From Pseudomonas sp. RIT-562 (GTDB lineage Bacteria; Pseudomonadota; Gammaproteobacteria; Pseudomonadales; Pseudomonadaceae): 33,324 nt of DNA. The translations under genes and the position numbers were made by a program. The stretch is from NCBI RefSeq assembly GCF_026241895.1, contig NZ_JAPJIV010000037.1, positions 1 through 33,324 on the forward strand, given 5' to 3'. Positions 8,907 through 17,288 of this stretch are shown one piece after another; within the stretch, counting starts at the first letter, position 1; the number at the start of each line of letters is the position of its first letter. The notes below the pieces were generated by a model. It did no database searches. It was given only the letters and a program-made list of their open reading frames with translations, and was not told the DNA's origin.

Positions 8907-10925
8907 ATGAACTGGAACATCAAAGTCACCACCGGTGCACTGGTTGTCGGCGTGGCACTGATCGGGCTGGGGGTATTGAAGACCCTGCCATCGGACATGC
9001 TCAGCGAAATCGCGCTGCCGGACACCTGGACTGCCAACGCCAGCTCGCCTGCCAAGGCCGCTCAACCTGCCAGCCAGGCGCCGGTGGCGGCGGGCGCCAA
9101 CCAGGTCCTCGAACGCGACGGCGTGTCAGTCGCCCTGCAAGTACGCCCCCTGGCCGCCGACGGCGTGCTGCGCGAAGGTGAGTTTGCCGACGTGCAGTTT
9201 CGGCTCACCGACTCGGCCTCCGGCCAACCCCTGGCAGGCGTTGCGCCGGGTGCCTGGCTCGACCCGGAAACCGTGGCGGCCGACAAGGCCCAGGGCCGCG
9301 AGCAAAGCTGCAAATCCCGGGTCGGGGTGTTCCTCAAATCGAGCATCGGTGCACGGCCCATGCTCGACCTCAACAGCTACTTCCTGCTGGTGATGAACCG
9401 CGATGCCAGCGTCTCGGTGGTCGATCCCTCGGTCTCGGTGGGCGGCATCACCAGCACCATGACGCGCATCGATATCAAGCAACCGCCGATGGACTGGACC
9501 ACCCCGAGAGACAACAAACGGGTGTTCGTTTCAATGCCCGCCGCCGGGGAAATTGCGGTGATCGACAGCGAGCAATTCAAGCTGATCGACTCGGTCGCCG
9601 CCGGCAACAACCCGGTGCGCGTGGCGCTGCAGCCGGATGAACGCCTGTTGTGGGTCGGCAACAACGCCAAAAGCGCCGCAGAGTCCGGCGTGACGGTGAT
9701 CGATGCACGCAGCCTCAAGCCGCTCAAGCACCTGGCCACTGGCGCCGGACACCACGAAATCGCCTTCAGCAAAGACAGCCGGCAGGCGTTCGTCAGCAAC
9801 CGCGACGACGGCACCGTCAGCATCATCGACATCGCCAGCCTGACCGTGAGCAAGCAGCTCAAGACCGGCTCGCACCCGCTGTCCGTGGCTTACTCGCCGC
9901 TGTCCCAGGCGGTGTACGTGGCTGACGGCAAGGACGGCACGGTCACGGTCATCGACACCGCCAGCCTGGAGGTGCGTCGGGTGATCAAGCTCAAGCAGGG
10001 CCTCGGCCCGATGAGTTTCAGCGCCGACGGACGCTTCGCCATCGTGCTCAATACCCTGGAGAACCAGGCCTCGGTGATCGACGCCGCGACCAATGCGCTG
10101 ATCCATGACCTGGACGTTTCCGCCGAACCCTTCCAGGTAGTGTTTACCAAGGCCTATGCCTATATCCGCGGCCTGGCCTCGGCCAAGGTCACCATGATCA
10201 ACCTGGCGTCCCTGGGCGAGGGCCGCAAGCCGATCACCCAAGGCTTCGAGGCCGGCCCTCAGGCGCCACGCCTGGCGGGCGACCTGCCACTGGCATCGAG
10301 CCTGGCGGTATCGCGCGACGACAACGCGGTGTTCGTGGTCAACCCGGTGGACAACACCACCTACTTCTACGCCGAAGGCATGAACGCGCCGATGTCCGGC
10401 TACCCCAATCGCGGGCAAGTGGCGCGTGCTGCGCTGGTGATCGACCGCAGCCTGCGCGAAGTCGAGCCGGGGCTCTACAGCGCCCGGGTCAAACTGCCGG
10501 TGGCGGGGCGTTTTGACGTGGCGTTCCTGCTCAACCAGCCGAACATCATTCACTGCTTCACCGCGCTGGTGGAACCCGGCAGCAACGCCGCCCTGAATGC
10601 CGGCGTGCCCAAGGTGGAATTCATGCTCGACAAATCCATCGCCGACCTCGGCAACCCCTACGTCGTGCGCTTTCGCATCGTCCAGGGCCAGCAGAAGGCT
10701 GAGCGCAGCGGGGTCAAGGACGTGAAAGTGCGCTACTTCCGCGCGCCGTCATCGCAGACCCGCACGGTTGCCGCGCGGGAAGTGAGCAGCGGCGTGTACG
10801 AAGCCCCGGTGACGCTCGACCAGAACGGTGCCTGGTACCTGCACGTGCGTGCGGCGTCCCTAGGCGCGAGCTTCGACGACAAGACCTTTGCCAGCGTCCG
10901 GGTGGTCCCGGGCGCGGCACACTGA
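8907..10925 (+). CDS. YncE-like (YVTN) beta-propeller protein, membrane-anchored or exported
   Basis: This 672-aa protein has a hydrophobic segment at residues 6-24 that acts as an uncleaved anchor or signal. A small beta domain (about 70-160) is followed by a propeller of YVTN type (about 165-500). Repeating units include GTVSIIDIASLTV, GTVTVIDTASLEV and ASVIDAATNAL, each ending with a 'FSADGRFAIV'-like strand. A C-terminal beta region (about 520-670) resembles YtkA/FixH-like domains. The start has GGGGAGAAGGGA just before the ATG. It is the second gene of the oxidase cluster, and YncE-type proteins often accompany periplasmic metal enzymes and c-type cytochromes. Its role here, as scaffold, metal delivery or electron-transfer partner, is unknown. 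No haem motif is seen. Confidence 0.82.
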   Translation: MNWNIKVTTGALVVGVALIGLGVLKTLPSDMLSEIALPDTWTANASSPAKAAQPASQAPVAAGANQVLERDGVSVALQVRPLAADGVLREGEFADVQFRLTDSASGQPLAGVAPGAWLDPETVAADKAQGREQSCKSRVGVFLKSSIGARPMLDLNSYFLLVMNRDASVSVVDPSVSVGGITSTMTRIDIKQPPMDWTTPRDNKRVFVSMPAAGEIAVIDSEQFKLIDSVAAGNNPVRVALQPDERLLWVGNNAKSAAESGVTVIDARSLKPLKHLATGAGHHEIAFSKDSRQAFVSNRDDGTVSIIDIASLTVSKQLKTGSHPLSVAYSPLSQAVYVADGKDGTVTVIDTASLEVRRVIKLKQGLGPMSFSADGRFAIVLNTLENQASVIDAATNALIHDLDVSAEPFQVVFTKAYAYIRGLASAKVTMINLASLGEGRKPITQGFEAGPQAPRLAGDLPLASSLAVSRDDNAVFVVNPVDNTTYFYAEGMNAPMSGYPNRGQVARAALVIDRSLREVEPGLYSARVKLPVAGRFDVAFLLNQPNIIHCFTALVEPGSNAALNAGVPKVEFMLDKSIADLGNPYVVRFRIVQGQQKAERSGVKDVKVRYFRAPSSQTRTVAAREVSSGVYEAPVTLDQNGAWYLHVRAASLGASFDDKTFASVRVVPGAAH

Positions 10926-10938
10926 AGAGGATATGGAC

Positions 10939-11595
10939 ATGAACCGACTCCTACCTTGTGGAATGCTGACCCTGTGCCTGTTGGCCGCCGGTATTGGCCA
11001 GGCCCTGGCCCATTCGGCGGATGAACACGCCGGCCATGACATGCCCGCCAAAAGTGCCACCTCCGAGAGCGCGCAGGTGCAATTCGCCGACGTGGCCCTG
11101 GTGGACCAGACGGGCAAAGCGGTGCGCCTGGAAAAAGACCTGGTGAGCAACAAGATCGTGGTCATGAGTTTCATCTACACCAGTTGCACCACGGTCTGCC
11201 CGGTGGTGTCGTCGATCATGGGCAAGGTGCAGAAACAGCTCGGCGCGCGGGTCGGAACCGAGGTGCAGTTGGTGTCGATCAGCATCGACCCGCAGCGCGA
11301 CGATCCCAAGCGCCTGAACGATTACGCCCGCTCGTTCCAGAATGGGCCTGGCTGGAGCTGGCTGACGGGTTCCACCCAGTCGGTCAACGAAACCCTCAAG
11401 GGCCTGGGCACTTTCAACGGCGATTTCAAAAGCCATGCGCCGTTGATTCTGGTGGGCGACGGCAACAGCCGGAACTGGACCCGCTACTACGGTTTCACTG
11501 ACCCGGACGTGCTCACCCGTGAAGTGGAGAAACTCAGCGGCCAACGCAATGCCCACGCCAAACACACCGCCATTGCCATGGAGCAGCACCCATGA
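10939..11595 (+). CDS. Sco1/SenC-family copper chaperone or thiol reductase, copy 1
   Basis: 218 aa with a signal peptide (cleavage near ALA, residues 22-24) and then a short His-rich segment (HSADEHAGH). The Sco signature is complete: Cys83-x3-Cys87-Pro in TSCTTVCPVV and the distal His166 in KSHAPLIL. This is the three-ligand copper site of Sco proteins on a thioredoxin fold, so copper delivery or disulfide reduction in the periplasm is expected. ATG 10939 has GAGG at a spacing of eight; ATG 10933 is too close to it. Next to a copper-rich oxidase, the natural inference is copper loading of that oxidase rather than of cytochrome oxidase. The downstream gene overlaps it by four bases. Confidence 0.92.
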   Translation: MNRLLPCGMLTLCLLAAGIGQALAHSADEHAGHDMPAKSATSESAQVQFADVALVDQTGKAVRLEKDLVSNKIVVMSFIYTSCTTVCPVVSSIMGKVQKQLGARVGTEVQLVSISIDPQRDDPKRLNDYARSFQNGPGWSWLTGSTQSVNETLKGLGTFNGDFKSHAPLILVGDGNSRNWTRYYGFTDPDVLTREVEKLSGQRNAHAKHTAIAMEQHP

Positions 11596-12221
11596 GGACT
11601 TTCGACCGGATCGCCTTGAGCCTGTGCCTGGGCCTTTTCAGTTCGCTGGCGCTGGCCCATGAAGGCCACCAGGAACCCGCAGCTGCAGCACCTGCAGCGC
11701 CCGCCGCGCAGCCGGCCGGTGGCACGCGTGATGCCAAGACCTGGTTCACCGACACGCCCTTGCAGGACCAGAATGGCGAGACCCTGCGGTTCTACAGCGA
11801 TGCGCTGCAAAACCGCGTGGTGCTGCTCAACGTGATTTTCACCAGTTGCAATGATGCCTGTCCGCTAATCACCCAAAAGCTCAAGGAAGTTCGTGAAGTG
11901 CTGGGCGACAAGGCCGACGGCATCACCTTTATCTCCCTTACCAGTGATCCGCTGCGGGACACCCCGGCGGTACTCAAGGCTTACACCTTGAAACAAGGGG
12001 TAGAAGACCCCCACTGGCTTTTTCTGACGGGCGACAAAGCCCAGATGGACCTGGTCCTGGGGCGCATCGGCCAGATCGTGCTCACCCCGGAACAGCATTC
12101 CACGCAACTGATCGTGGGTGACGTGGCCAACAAACGCTGGAGCAAGATCCGCCCCGATGCCCCTGCCGCCGCCATTGCCCAGCGCTTGCAGTTGCTGACA
12201 ATGCCCGTGGTCGGCCGTTGA
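11592..12221 (+). CDS. Sco1/SenC-family copper chaperone, copy 2
   Basis: 209 aa, starting inside the stop region of the first Sco gene (ATGA overlap), with GGAG seven bases upstream. A signal peptide (cleavage near ALA, residues 20-22) is followed by an Ala/Pro-rich linker. The Sco ligands are kept: Cys86-x3-Cys90-Pro in TSCNDACPL and His169 in EQHSTQLIV. Overall sequence differs clearly from copy 1, including the residues between the cysteines, so the two are not a recent duplication. They may act in sequence, one as reductase and one as copper donor, or on different copper sites. Confidence 0.92.
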   Translation: MRTFDRIALSLCLGLFSSLALAHEGHQEPAAAAPAAPAAQPAGGTRDAKTWFTDTPLQDQNGETLRFYSDALQNRVVLLNVIFTSCNDACPLITQKLKEVREVLGDKADGITFISLTSDPLRDTPAVLKAYTLKQGVEDPHWLFLTGDKAQMDLVLGRIGQIVLTPEQHSTQLIVGDVANKRWSKIRPDAPAAAIAQRLQLLTMPVVGR

Positions 12222-12230
12222 GCGCGCGCC

Positions 12231-13781
12231 ATGAAGACGTCCCTGGTCCTCGGTTTGCTGCTCCTCTGCGGTCTGCCCCTCGGCGCCCAGGCGCTCGCGC
12301 TGACCCCGAGCGAAAGTGCCGGTAAACGGCTCTATCGCGAGGGGGTGTCGGCCAGTGGCGAGCCGATCATGGCGCGGGTCGGTGCGGCGGGCATGCTGTT
12401 GCCCGCCACCAGCCTGCCGTGCGCCAACTGCCATGGCGACGATGGCGTCGGACGGCCCGAGGGCGGGGTGCGCCCGCCAGACCTGAGCTGGTCACGGCTG
12501 AGCAGCACCTATGGCCAGCAACAGGTCAACGGCCGCGACTACCCGGCCTATACCGATGCCAGCCTGGCAAAAGCGATTCAGGAAGGTCGCGACCCAGCCG
12601 ACAATCGCCTTGACCCGGCGATGCCCAGATTTGTCCTGTCGATGAACGATCAGCGCAATCTCAGCGCCTATCTCAAGCGTGTGGCCGAAGACCGTGACCC
12701 CGGCCTCGATCCTGGCACCGTGCACCTGGGGACGTTACTCCCCGGTTCCGGGCCCTTGAGCGAGGAGGGCGCCACCGTGGCGGCCGTGCTCAAGGGGAGC
12801 GTGGCGCGCATCAATCAAGCCGGCGGCATCCACGGCCGGCAGTTGCGCCTGACCATTCTCGACCCAGGACCGGACCGCGTCAGTGCCGAGCAGGCGCTCG
12901 ACCGTTTGATCGACACCGAACAGGTGTTCGCCCTGATCGCGCCGCTAGCCCCCGCCCTGGACGCGGAGCTGGGGCCTCGCCTGGAGAAAGCCGGCGTGCC
13001 GCTGATCGGTCCGTTGTCGCTGCTGGGACCGGCCCAGGCCAGCCGGCAGATTTTCGAGCCGTTGCCAGGCCTGCGCGAGCAACTGATCGCCCTGGCCGAC
13101 TACGCCACCGAGCAGCTCAAAGTCCTGCAAGGGCCGACCCTGATCACCTATCCGGACGAACCTGGCCAGCGCCTCGCGGCACAAAACCTGGGCCAGTACC
13201 TGCAGGATCACGCCTGGCAGAAAGTGCACCTGCAAGCCTACGACCCGACACAGGAAGAACTGCCGCTGGGCTCGCGTTCAGTGTTCTACCTGGGCAGCGG
13301 TGCCGGTTTCAGTCGCCTGGCCGAGCGCCTGCAAGTTGCCGGGCAGGTGCCGTATCTGTTCGCCACGTCGAACCAGGTGGCGGGGGATCTGCTGCAAGTG
13401 CCCAGCGGTTTTTCCCGGCGGGTGTTCCTCGCCTATCCATTCGTGCCCAGTGACTGGACGGTGGCCGGACGCCTGGCCTTGACTCAAGTGCGCGCCAATC
13501 AGGGCCTGGGCGGCCAGCATGCGGTGCTGCAAGTCGGCGCCTACAGCTCGCTGCTGTTGCTCAGCGAAGGCCTGAAACATTCCGGGCGCGACACCAGCCG
13601 CGAGAAGCTGATCAACGCACTCGAAGGCTTGCACGATTTCGACACCGGGCTGACTCCCTTGATCAGCTTCGGCCCCGGCCGCCGCCTGGGCCTGAGCGGC
13701 GCCCATGTGGTGACGGTGGATCTGCCCGACCAGCGCTTCTATCTGGTAGCGCCCTATAGACCGATTGCAGCGATGCCCTGA
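12231..13781 (+). CDS. Cytochrome c fused to a periplasmic binding protein (type 1)
   Basis: 516 aa with an N-terminal signal peptide (about 1-22). A class I cytochrome c domain (about 28-150) has a single haem site, Cys64-Ala-Asn-Cys67-His68, with Met131 in PAMPRF as a likely distal ligand. From about 165 to the end the protein resembles Leu/Ile/Val-type binding proteins (Peripla_BP_6), with motifs VHLGTLLPGSGPLSEEG, INQAGGIHGRQLRL and PLIGPLSLLG. No permease genes are nearby, so the binding domain is probably a sensor or docking module rather than an ABC importer part. In Leptothrix mofA is followed by genes for a prolyl isomerase and a cytochrome c, and both types occur here too. A role in taking electrons from the oxidase is inferred. 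The start lacks a strong ribosome-binding site. Confidence 0.87.
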   Translation: MKTSLVLGLLLLCGLPLGAQALALTPSESAGKRLYREGVSASGEPIMARVGAAGMLLPATSLPCANCHGDDGVGRPEGGVRPPDLSWSRLSSTYGQQQVNGRDYPAYTDASLAKAIQEGRDPADNRLDPAMPRFVLSMNDQRNLSAYLKRVAEDRDPGLDPGTVHLGTLLPGSGPLSEEGATVAAVLKGSVARINQAGGIHGRQLRLTILDPGPDRVSAEQALDRLIDTEQVFALIAPLAPALDAELGPRLEKAGVPLIGPLSLLGPAQASRQIFEPLPGLREQLIALADYATEQLKVLQGPTLITYPDEPGQRLAAQNLGQYLQDHAWQKVHLQAYDPTQEELPLGSRSVFYLGSGAGFSRLAERLQVAGQVPYLFATSNQVAGDLLQVPSGFSRRVFLAYPFVPSDWTVAGRLALTQVRANQGLGGQHAVLQVGAYSSLLLLSEGLKHSGRDTSREKLINALEGLHDFDTGLTPLISFGPGRRLGLSGAHVVTVDLPDQRFYLVAPYRPIAAMP

Positions 13782-13794
13782 CCGGAGGCCCATC

Positions 13795-14748
13795 ATGAAA
13801 CTCAGTACTTGGTTGCTCCTGCTGGCCCTGTGGGTACCGGCAAGTTACGCCAGCAACGGCCCGATCGCGGCGCGGGTCAATGGCGAGGAAATCTCCGAGT
13901 TTCGCCTGGAACGTTATTTCGCCGAGTTCCTCGAGGACCAGGGGCGGGCGTTAGGCAGCATCCGCAACCCCACGGCCTACAAGCAGCTGCGGCAGAAGGC
14001 CCTGGATGCCTTGATCGACAAGGAACTGCTGTGGCAGGAAGCCGTCAAGCGCGGCGTGGTGATCAGCGATGCACAGGTGCAGGGCCAGGTCGACCAGGCG
14101 CGCCAGGCCATCGGCGGTGCTGAAGTGTTTGCCCGGCGTTTGAACGATGCTGGTTTTGATGAAGCCAGTTTTGTCGAGTACACCCGCCGTGACATGGCGG
14201 CGCAGCAGGTGTTTGCCGAGCTGACCAAGGTTACCGGGCCCGACGAGCAAAAGGTCCGAGCTTTTTATCAAGAGCACCGCAGCGAAATGGGCCGGCCAGA
14301 GGAGGTCCAGGCGCGGCATATCCTGGTAAAAGTCCCTGAAGGCGCGGATGCCGCGACAATTGAAGCAGCACGACTACGCTTAGCGGACATGCGGTTGAAA
14401 ATCGTTAACGGTGCCGATTTTGCCAGTATCGCCAAAAGCGCTTCAGAAGATGCTTCCGCCAGCAGTGGCGGGGACCTGGGATATTTCCCCCGGGGCCGCA
14501 TGTTTCCTGAATTTGAAGTGACAGCCTTTGCCATGGCACCAGGTGATCTCAGTGAGCCGGTGCGCACTCCGGTGGGCTGGCATCTGATTTATTTACAGAA
14601 CCGCAGCGAGGCGGCAGATGTCTCAGAGGAGCAGGGACTGGAAATGGTCAGGGCTTATCTTGCCCGCCAGGAACAGGTTGCTATACGAGGGGAAGTGCTT
14701 GCGCAGTTGCGGTCGCGCAATCGAATCGAACGGATTGACGACGATTGA
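13795..14748 (+). CDS. PpiC/SurA-type peptidyl-prolyl cis-trans isomerase (parvulin), periplasmic
   Basis: 317 aa. A signal peptide (about 1-19) is followed by a SurA_N/trigger-like helical region (about 25-165) and one parvulin domain (about 168-265). The domain carries QARHILVKV, the typical SSGGDLGYFPRGRM stretch and PVGWHLIYL. Start ATG 13795 was chosen for the CCGGAGG seven to eight bases upstream; an in-frame ATG at 13765 overlaps the previous gene and would disrupt the signal peptide. It is the last gene of the oxidase cluster. A prolyl isomerase (mofB) also accompanies mofA in Leptothrix. It probably helps fold the giant oxidase or other secreted partners. Confidence 0.93.
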   Translation: MKLSTWLLLLALWVPASYASNGPIAARVNGEEISEFRLERYFAEFLEDQGRALGSIRNPTAYKQLRQKALDALIDKELLWQEAVKRGVVISDAQVQGQVDQARQAIGGAEVFARRLNDAGFDEASFVEYTRRDMAAQQVFAELTKVTGPDEQKVRAFYQEHRSEMGRPEEVQARHILVKVPEGADAATIEAARLRLADMRLKIVNGADFASIAKSASEDASASSGGDLGYFPRGRMFPEFEVTAFAMAPGDLSEPVRTPVGWHLIYLQNRSEAADVSEEQGLEMVRAYLARQEQVAIRGEVLAQLRSRNRIERIDDD

Positions 14749-14754
14749 AGTTTG

Positions 14755-14815
14755 TTCCCCAATAGTGGGGGAAAGCTTCAGGGCGAATCCGTGCGCTTCC
14801 CCCGGCTTTGGGGGG
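14755..14815. promoter_or_regulatory. Two G/C-run inverted repeats upstream of the secretion operon
   Basis: TTCCCC-AATAGTG-GGGGAA (14755-14773) comes just after the isomerase stop, and CCCCC-GGCTTT-GGGGG lies at 14799-14814. The first could be a terminator stem without a T tract. The second is centred about 118 bases before the predicted sigma-54 start at about 14925, a usual activator distance. They resemble the palindromes upstream of the oxidase only in using G/C runs, so a shared binding protein is unproven. Confidence 0.35.
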
Positions 14816-14898
14816 CGTTCGGCGGTGGTGTGCTCGAACGGAATAGATATCTCATGAATATCAACTACATGCAGTGGTGAAAATACCGGTGCTCAGTC

Positions 14899-14914
14899 TG
14901 GCATGAAGTGTGCG
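14899..14914 (+). promoter_or_regulatory. Predicted sigma-54 promoter of the xcm/csm operon
   Basis: TGGCATGAAGTGTGCG has GG (14900-14901) and GC (14912-14913) ten bases apart and matches the consensus at 9 of 11 informative bases (GTGC instead of TTGC). The predicted start is near 14925, about 56 nt before the TTG start of the response regulator. The whole collinear run to csgG could be read from here. Confidence 0.55.
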
Positions 14915-14980
14915 TTAGCCTCATTAAGGCGGCACTCTGCCAGGTTTGAAATTCGGGCCTGCGGTTACAAGGAGTCCACC

Positions 14981-15499
14981 TTGTTAAACAAAGTACTGGT
15001 TGTTGAAGACGAACAGCTCCTTGCACATAACCTCCAGGATTACCTGCAGGCGCAAGGGCTGGAAGTCCGGATAGCACACGAAGGTGCCAAAGCCATCGGC
15101 GAAGCCGCTGATTTTGCCCCCGATGTGATGGTGTTCGACTACCGCTTGCCCGATATGGAAGGTTTTCAGGTACTCGAAGAAGTCCGCCAGAACAGGAATT
15201 GTCATTACGTACTGATTACAGGGCACCCAACCGCTGAAGTCTGTGAGCGGGCCCGGCAACTTGGAGTCAGTCACATCCTGTTCAAGCCGTTTCCGTTGGC
15301 GGAACTGGCACGAGCCGTCTGTGACCTGCTGGGGATCAAGCGCGAAGCGAAAGCCGCTGAAGGATTTGTCGAACGACGCCAGAGCAGGACTGAAAGTTTC
15401 CCGCTGCAGTTGTACGACGGTAGTTGGGTGCTGGTGGATCGCCGAAGAAACTCGAACTCCATGGCACCAGACGACGAACAATTGCTCACCGGGGAGTAA
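14981..15499 (+). CDS. Single-domain response regulator (receiver only)
   Basis: 172 aa. The receiver domain (about 3-120) has the acidic pair Asp10/Glu11, phospho-acceptor Asp53 in MVFDYRLPD, Thr80 in LITGH and Lys102 in LFKPF, so it should be phosphorylatable. No DNA-binding or enzymatic output domain follows. The C-terminal ~50 residues are polar and end in a short beta-like stretch (LQLYDGSWVLVDRR). The start is taken as TTG 14981 because AAGGAG precedes it by six bases and the protein then begins directly with the first receiver strand; the ATG at 14903 lies inside the predicted promoter. It is first in the secretion operon with no kinase nearby. It might control machine assembly by protein contact, as CheY-like or PilG-like proteins do. 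Confidence 0.88.
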   Translation: MLNKVLVVEDEQLLAHNLQDYLQAQGLEVRIAHEGAKAIGEAADFAPDVMVFDYRLPDMEGFQVLEEVRQNRNCHYVLITGHPTAEVCERARQLGVSHILFKPFPLAELARAVCDLLGIKREAKAAEGFVERRQSRTESFPLQLYDGSWVLVDRRRNSNSMAPDDEQLLTGE

Positions 15500-15581
15500 T
15501 GACGCGACAAGTCGTTCCGGTCCCCCGTAACTGCTCGCCGCGTCGACAGGGCTCAAAGCCCCCGGCGTTGGAGAGCATGCC

Positions 15582-17288
15582 ATGGACCGTCTATCCCTAG
15601 CCGTAGAACCGGCGTTGTTGGACACCGTACCGTCGCGTTTTTCCAGTGAACAACTGGCCCAGGCCCGCTCCCGCGCGGCCACTTCCGGCGAACGGGTACT
15701 GGAAGCACTTGGGGTGTTGTGTGAACTGGCCCCCATGCCCTTCATCGAATGCCTCGGCACCACCCTGCATTATCCGGTGCTCGACACCGACACGCTGTTC
15801 AAGGCCACTCCGGTATTCGACCGGGTCACCCTGGCCCAATGCCTCAAGCGCGAATTCATCCTGCTGCGACACGAAGAGGTGGTCATTGGTGTGTTTGCCG
15901 ACCCCTTCGATACTGCGCGCCTGGCCTGGATCGACGATTGCCTGCACGGCGCGCCGCTGTACCTGGTGCACGCCGACGACCTCAAGGCCTACCTGGCCCG
16001 CCATGAAGAAAGCTTCCACGCGGTCGAATCGCTCAACGCCCAGGCCGACTCCGGGGTGGAAATCGACAAGCTGCAAAGCCTGTCCCTGACCAGCATCAGC
16101 GAGGACGCCAGCGTGGTGGTCAAGCTGGTCAACTCGACCCTCTACGATGCGCTGAAGATGCACGCCAGCGACATCCACCTGGGCACCACCGGCAGCGGCC
16201 TGGTGATCAAGTACCGGATCGACGGCGTGCTCAACAACATCAGCAAGATCCAGGGCACCGAGTTCGCCGAGCAGGTGATTTCCCGGGTCAAGGTCATGGC
16301 CGAACTGGACATCGGCGAAAAACGCGTACCGCAGGATGGCCGTTTCAAGATTGGCATCAGCGGCCGGCAGATCGACTTCCGGGTCTCGATCATGCCCAGC
16401 ATCTTTGGCGAAGACGCAGTGCTGCGGGTGCTGGACAAACAGGACCTGGCCGACAAGGTCAGCGGCGTGCAGTTGCAGGCCCTGGGCTTTGAAGACGAAA
16501 CCCTGCGCCAGCTGCGCCGCCTGGCAGCCGAACCCTACGGCATGGTGCTGGTCACCGGCCCCACCGGCAGCGGCAAGACCACCACGCTCTACGCGATGAT
16601 CACCGAGATCAACCACGGCGTGGACAAGATCATCACCATCGAAGACCCGGTGGAATATCAACTGCCCGGCGTGCTGCAGATTCCCGTGAACGAAAAGAAG
16701 GGCCTGACCTTTGCCCGGGGCTTGCGCTCGATCCTGCGCCACGACCCGGACAAGATCATGGTCGGTGAAATCCGTGACCCCGACACCGCGCAGATCGCCG
16801 TGCAGTCGGCCCTCACCGGGCACCTGGTGTTCACCACCATTCACGCCAACAACGTGTTCGACGTGATCGGCCGCTTCACCCAGATGGAAATCGACCCCTA
16901 CAGCCTGGTCTCGGCGCTCAACGCGGTGCTGGCCCAGCGGCTGATCCGCCTGGTCTGCGCCAGCTGCAGCGCGCCGCATTTTCCGACTGACGACGAGCTG
17001 CACCTCTCGGGGCTCGACCCGCAACAGGTGAGCGATTTCCGCTTCGTGCATGGCAAGGGCTGCGGTCATTGCCGCGGCACCGGGTATCGCGGCCGCACCG
17101 CAATCGCCGAGCTGCTGCACCTGGACGACGAGCTGCGGCAGATGATCGTCGAGCGTCAGCCGATTTCGAAAATCAAGGCCCACGCCTGCAAACGTGGCTT
17201 GCGCCTGCTGCGCGAGTCGGCCCTGGAACTGGTGCAGGAAGGGCGGACCACGCTCGAGGAGATCAATCGTGTCACTTTTGTCTCGTGA
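15582..17288 (+). CDS. GspE/PilB-family secretion ATPase (XcpR-like, Xcm system)
   Basis: This 568-aa cytoplasmic hexameric ATPase would drive pseudopilus assembly. An N-terminal MshEN/GspE-N domain (about 1-145) precedes the ATPase core. Visible motifs are Walker A GPTGSGKTTT (about 325-334), the Asp box, Walker B IMVGEIRD (about 392-399) and the His box GHLVFTTIHANN. The GspE-type zinc site has four cysteines: CASC near 457 and CGHC near 493. GGAG lies eight bases before ATG 15582. It follows the response regulator after an 82-nt gap and is followed by an overlapping gene. The partner GspF-like protein is XcmS at the left end. The published description of the locus mentions an xcpR homologue without a symbol that I can confirm. 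Confidence 0.95.
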   Translation: MDRLSLAVEPALLDTVPSRFSSEQLAQARSRAATSGERVLEALGVLCELAPMPFIECLGTTLHYPVLDTDTLFKATPVFDRVTLAQCLKREFILLRHEEVVIGVFADPFDTARLAWIDDCLHGAPLYLVHADDLKAYLARHEESFHAVESLNAQADSGVEIDKLQSLSLTSISEDASVVVKLVNSTLYDALKMHASDIHLGTTGSGLVIKYRIDGVLNNISKIQGTEFAEQVISRVKVMAELDIGEKRVPQDGRFKIGISGRQIDFRVSIMPSIFGEDAVLRVLDKQDLADKVSGVQLQALGFEDETLRQLRRLAAEPYGMVLVTGPTGSGKTTTLYAMITEINHGVDKIITIEDPVEYQLPGVLQIPVNEKKGLTFARGLRSILRHDPDKIMVGEIRDPDTAQIAVQSALTGHLVFTTIHANNVFDVIGRFTQMEIDPYSLVSALNAVLAQRLIRLVCASCSAPHFPTDDELHLSGLDPQQVSDFRFVHGKGCGHCRGTGYRGRTAIAELLHLDDELRQMIVERQPISKIKAHACKRGLRLLRESALELVQEGRTTLEEINRVTFVS

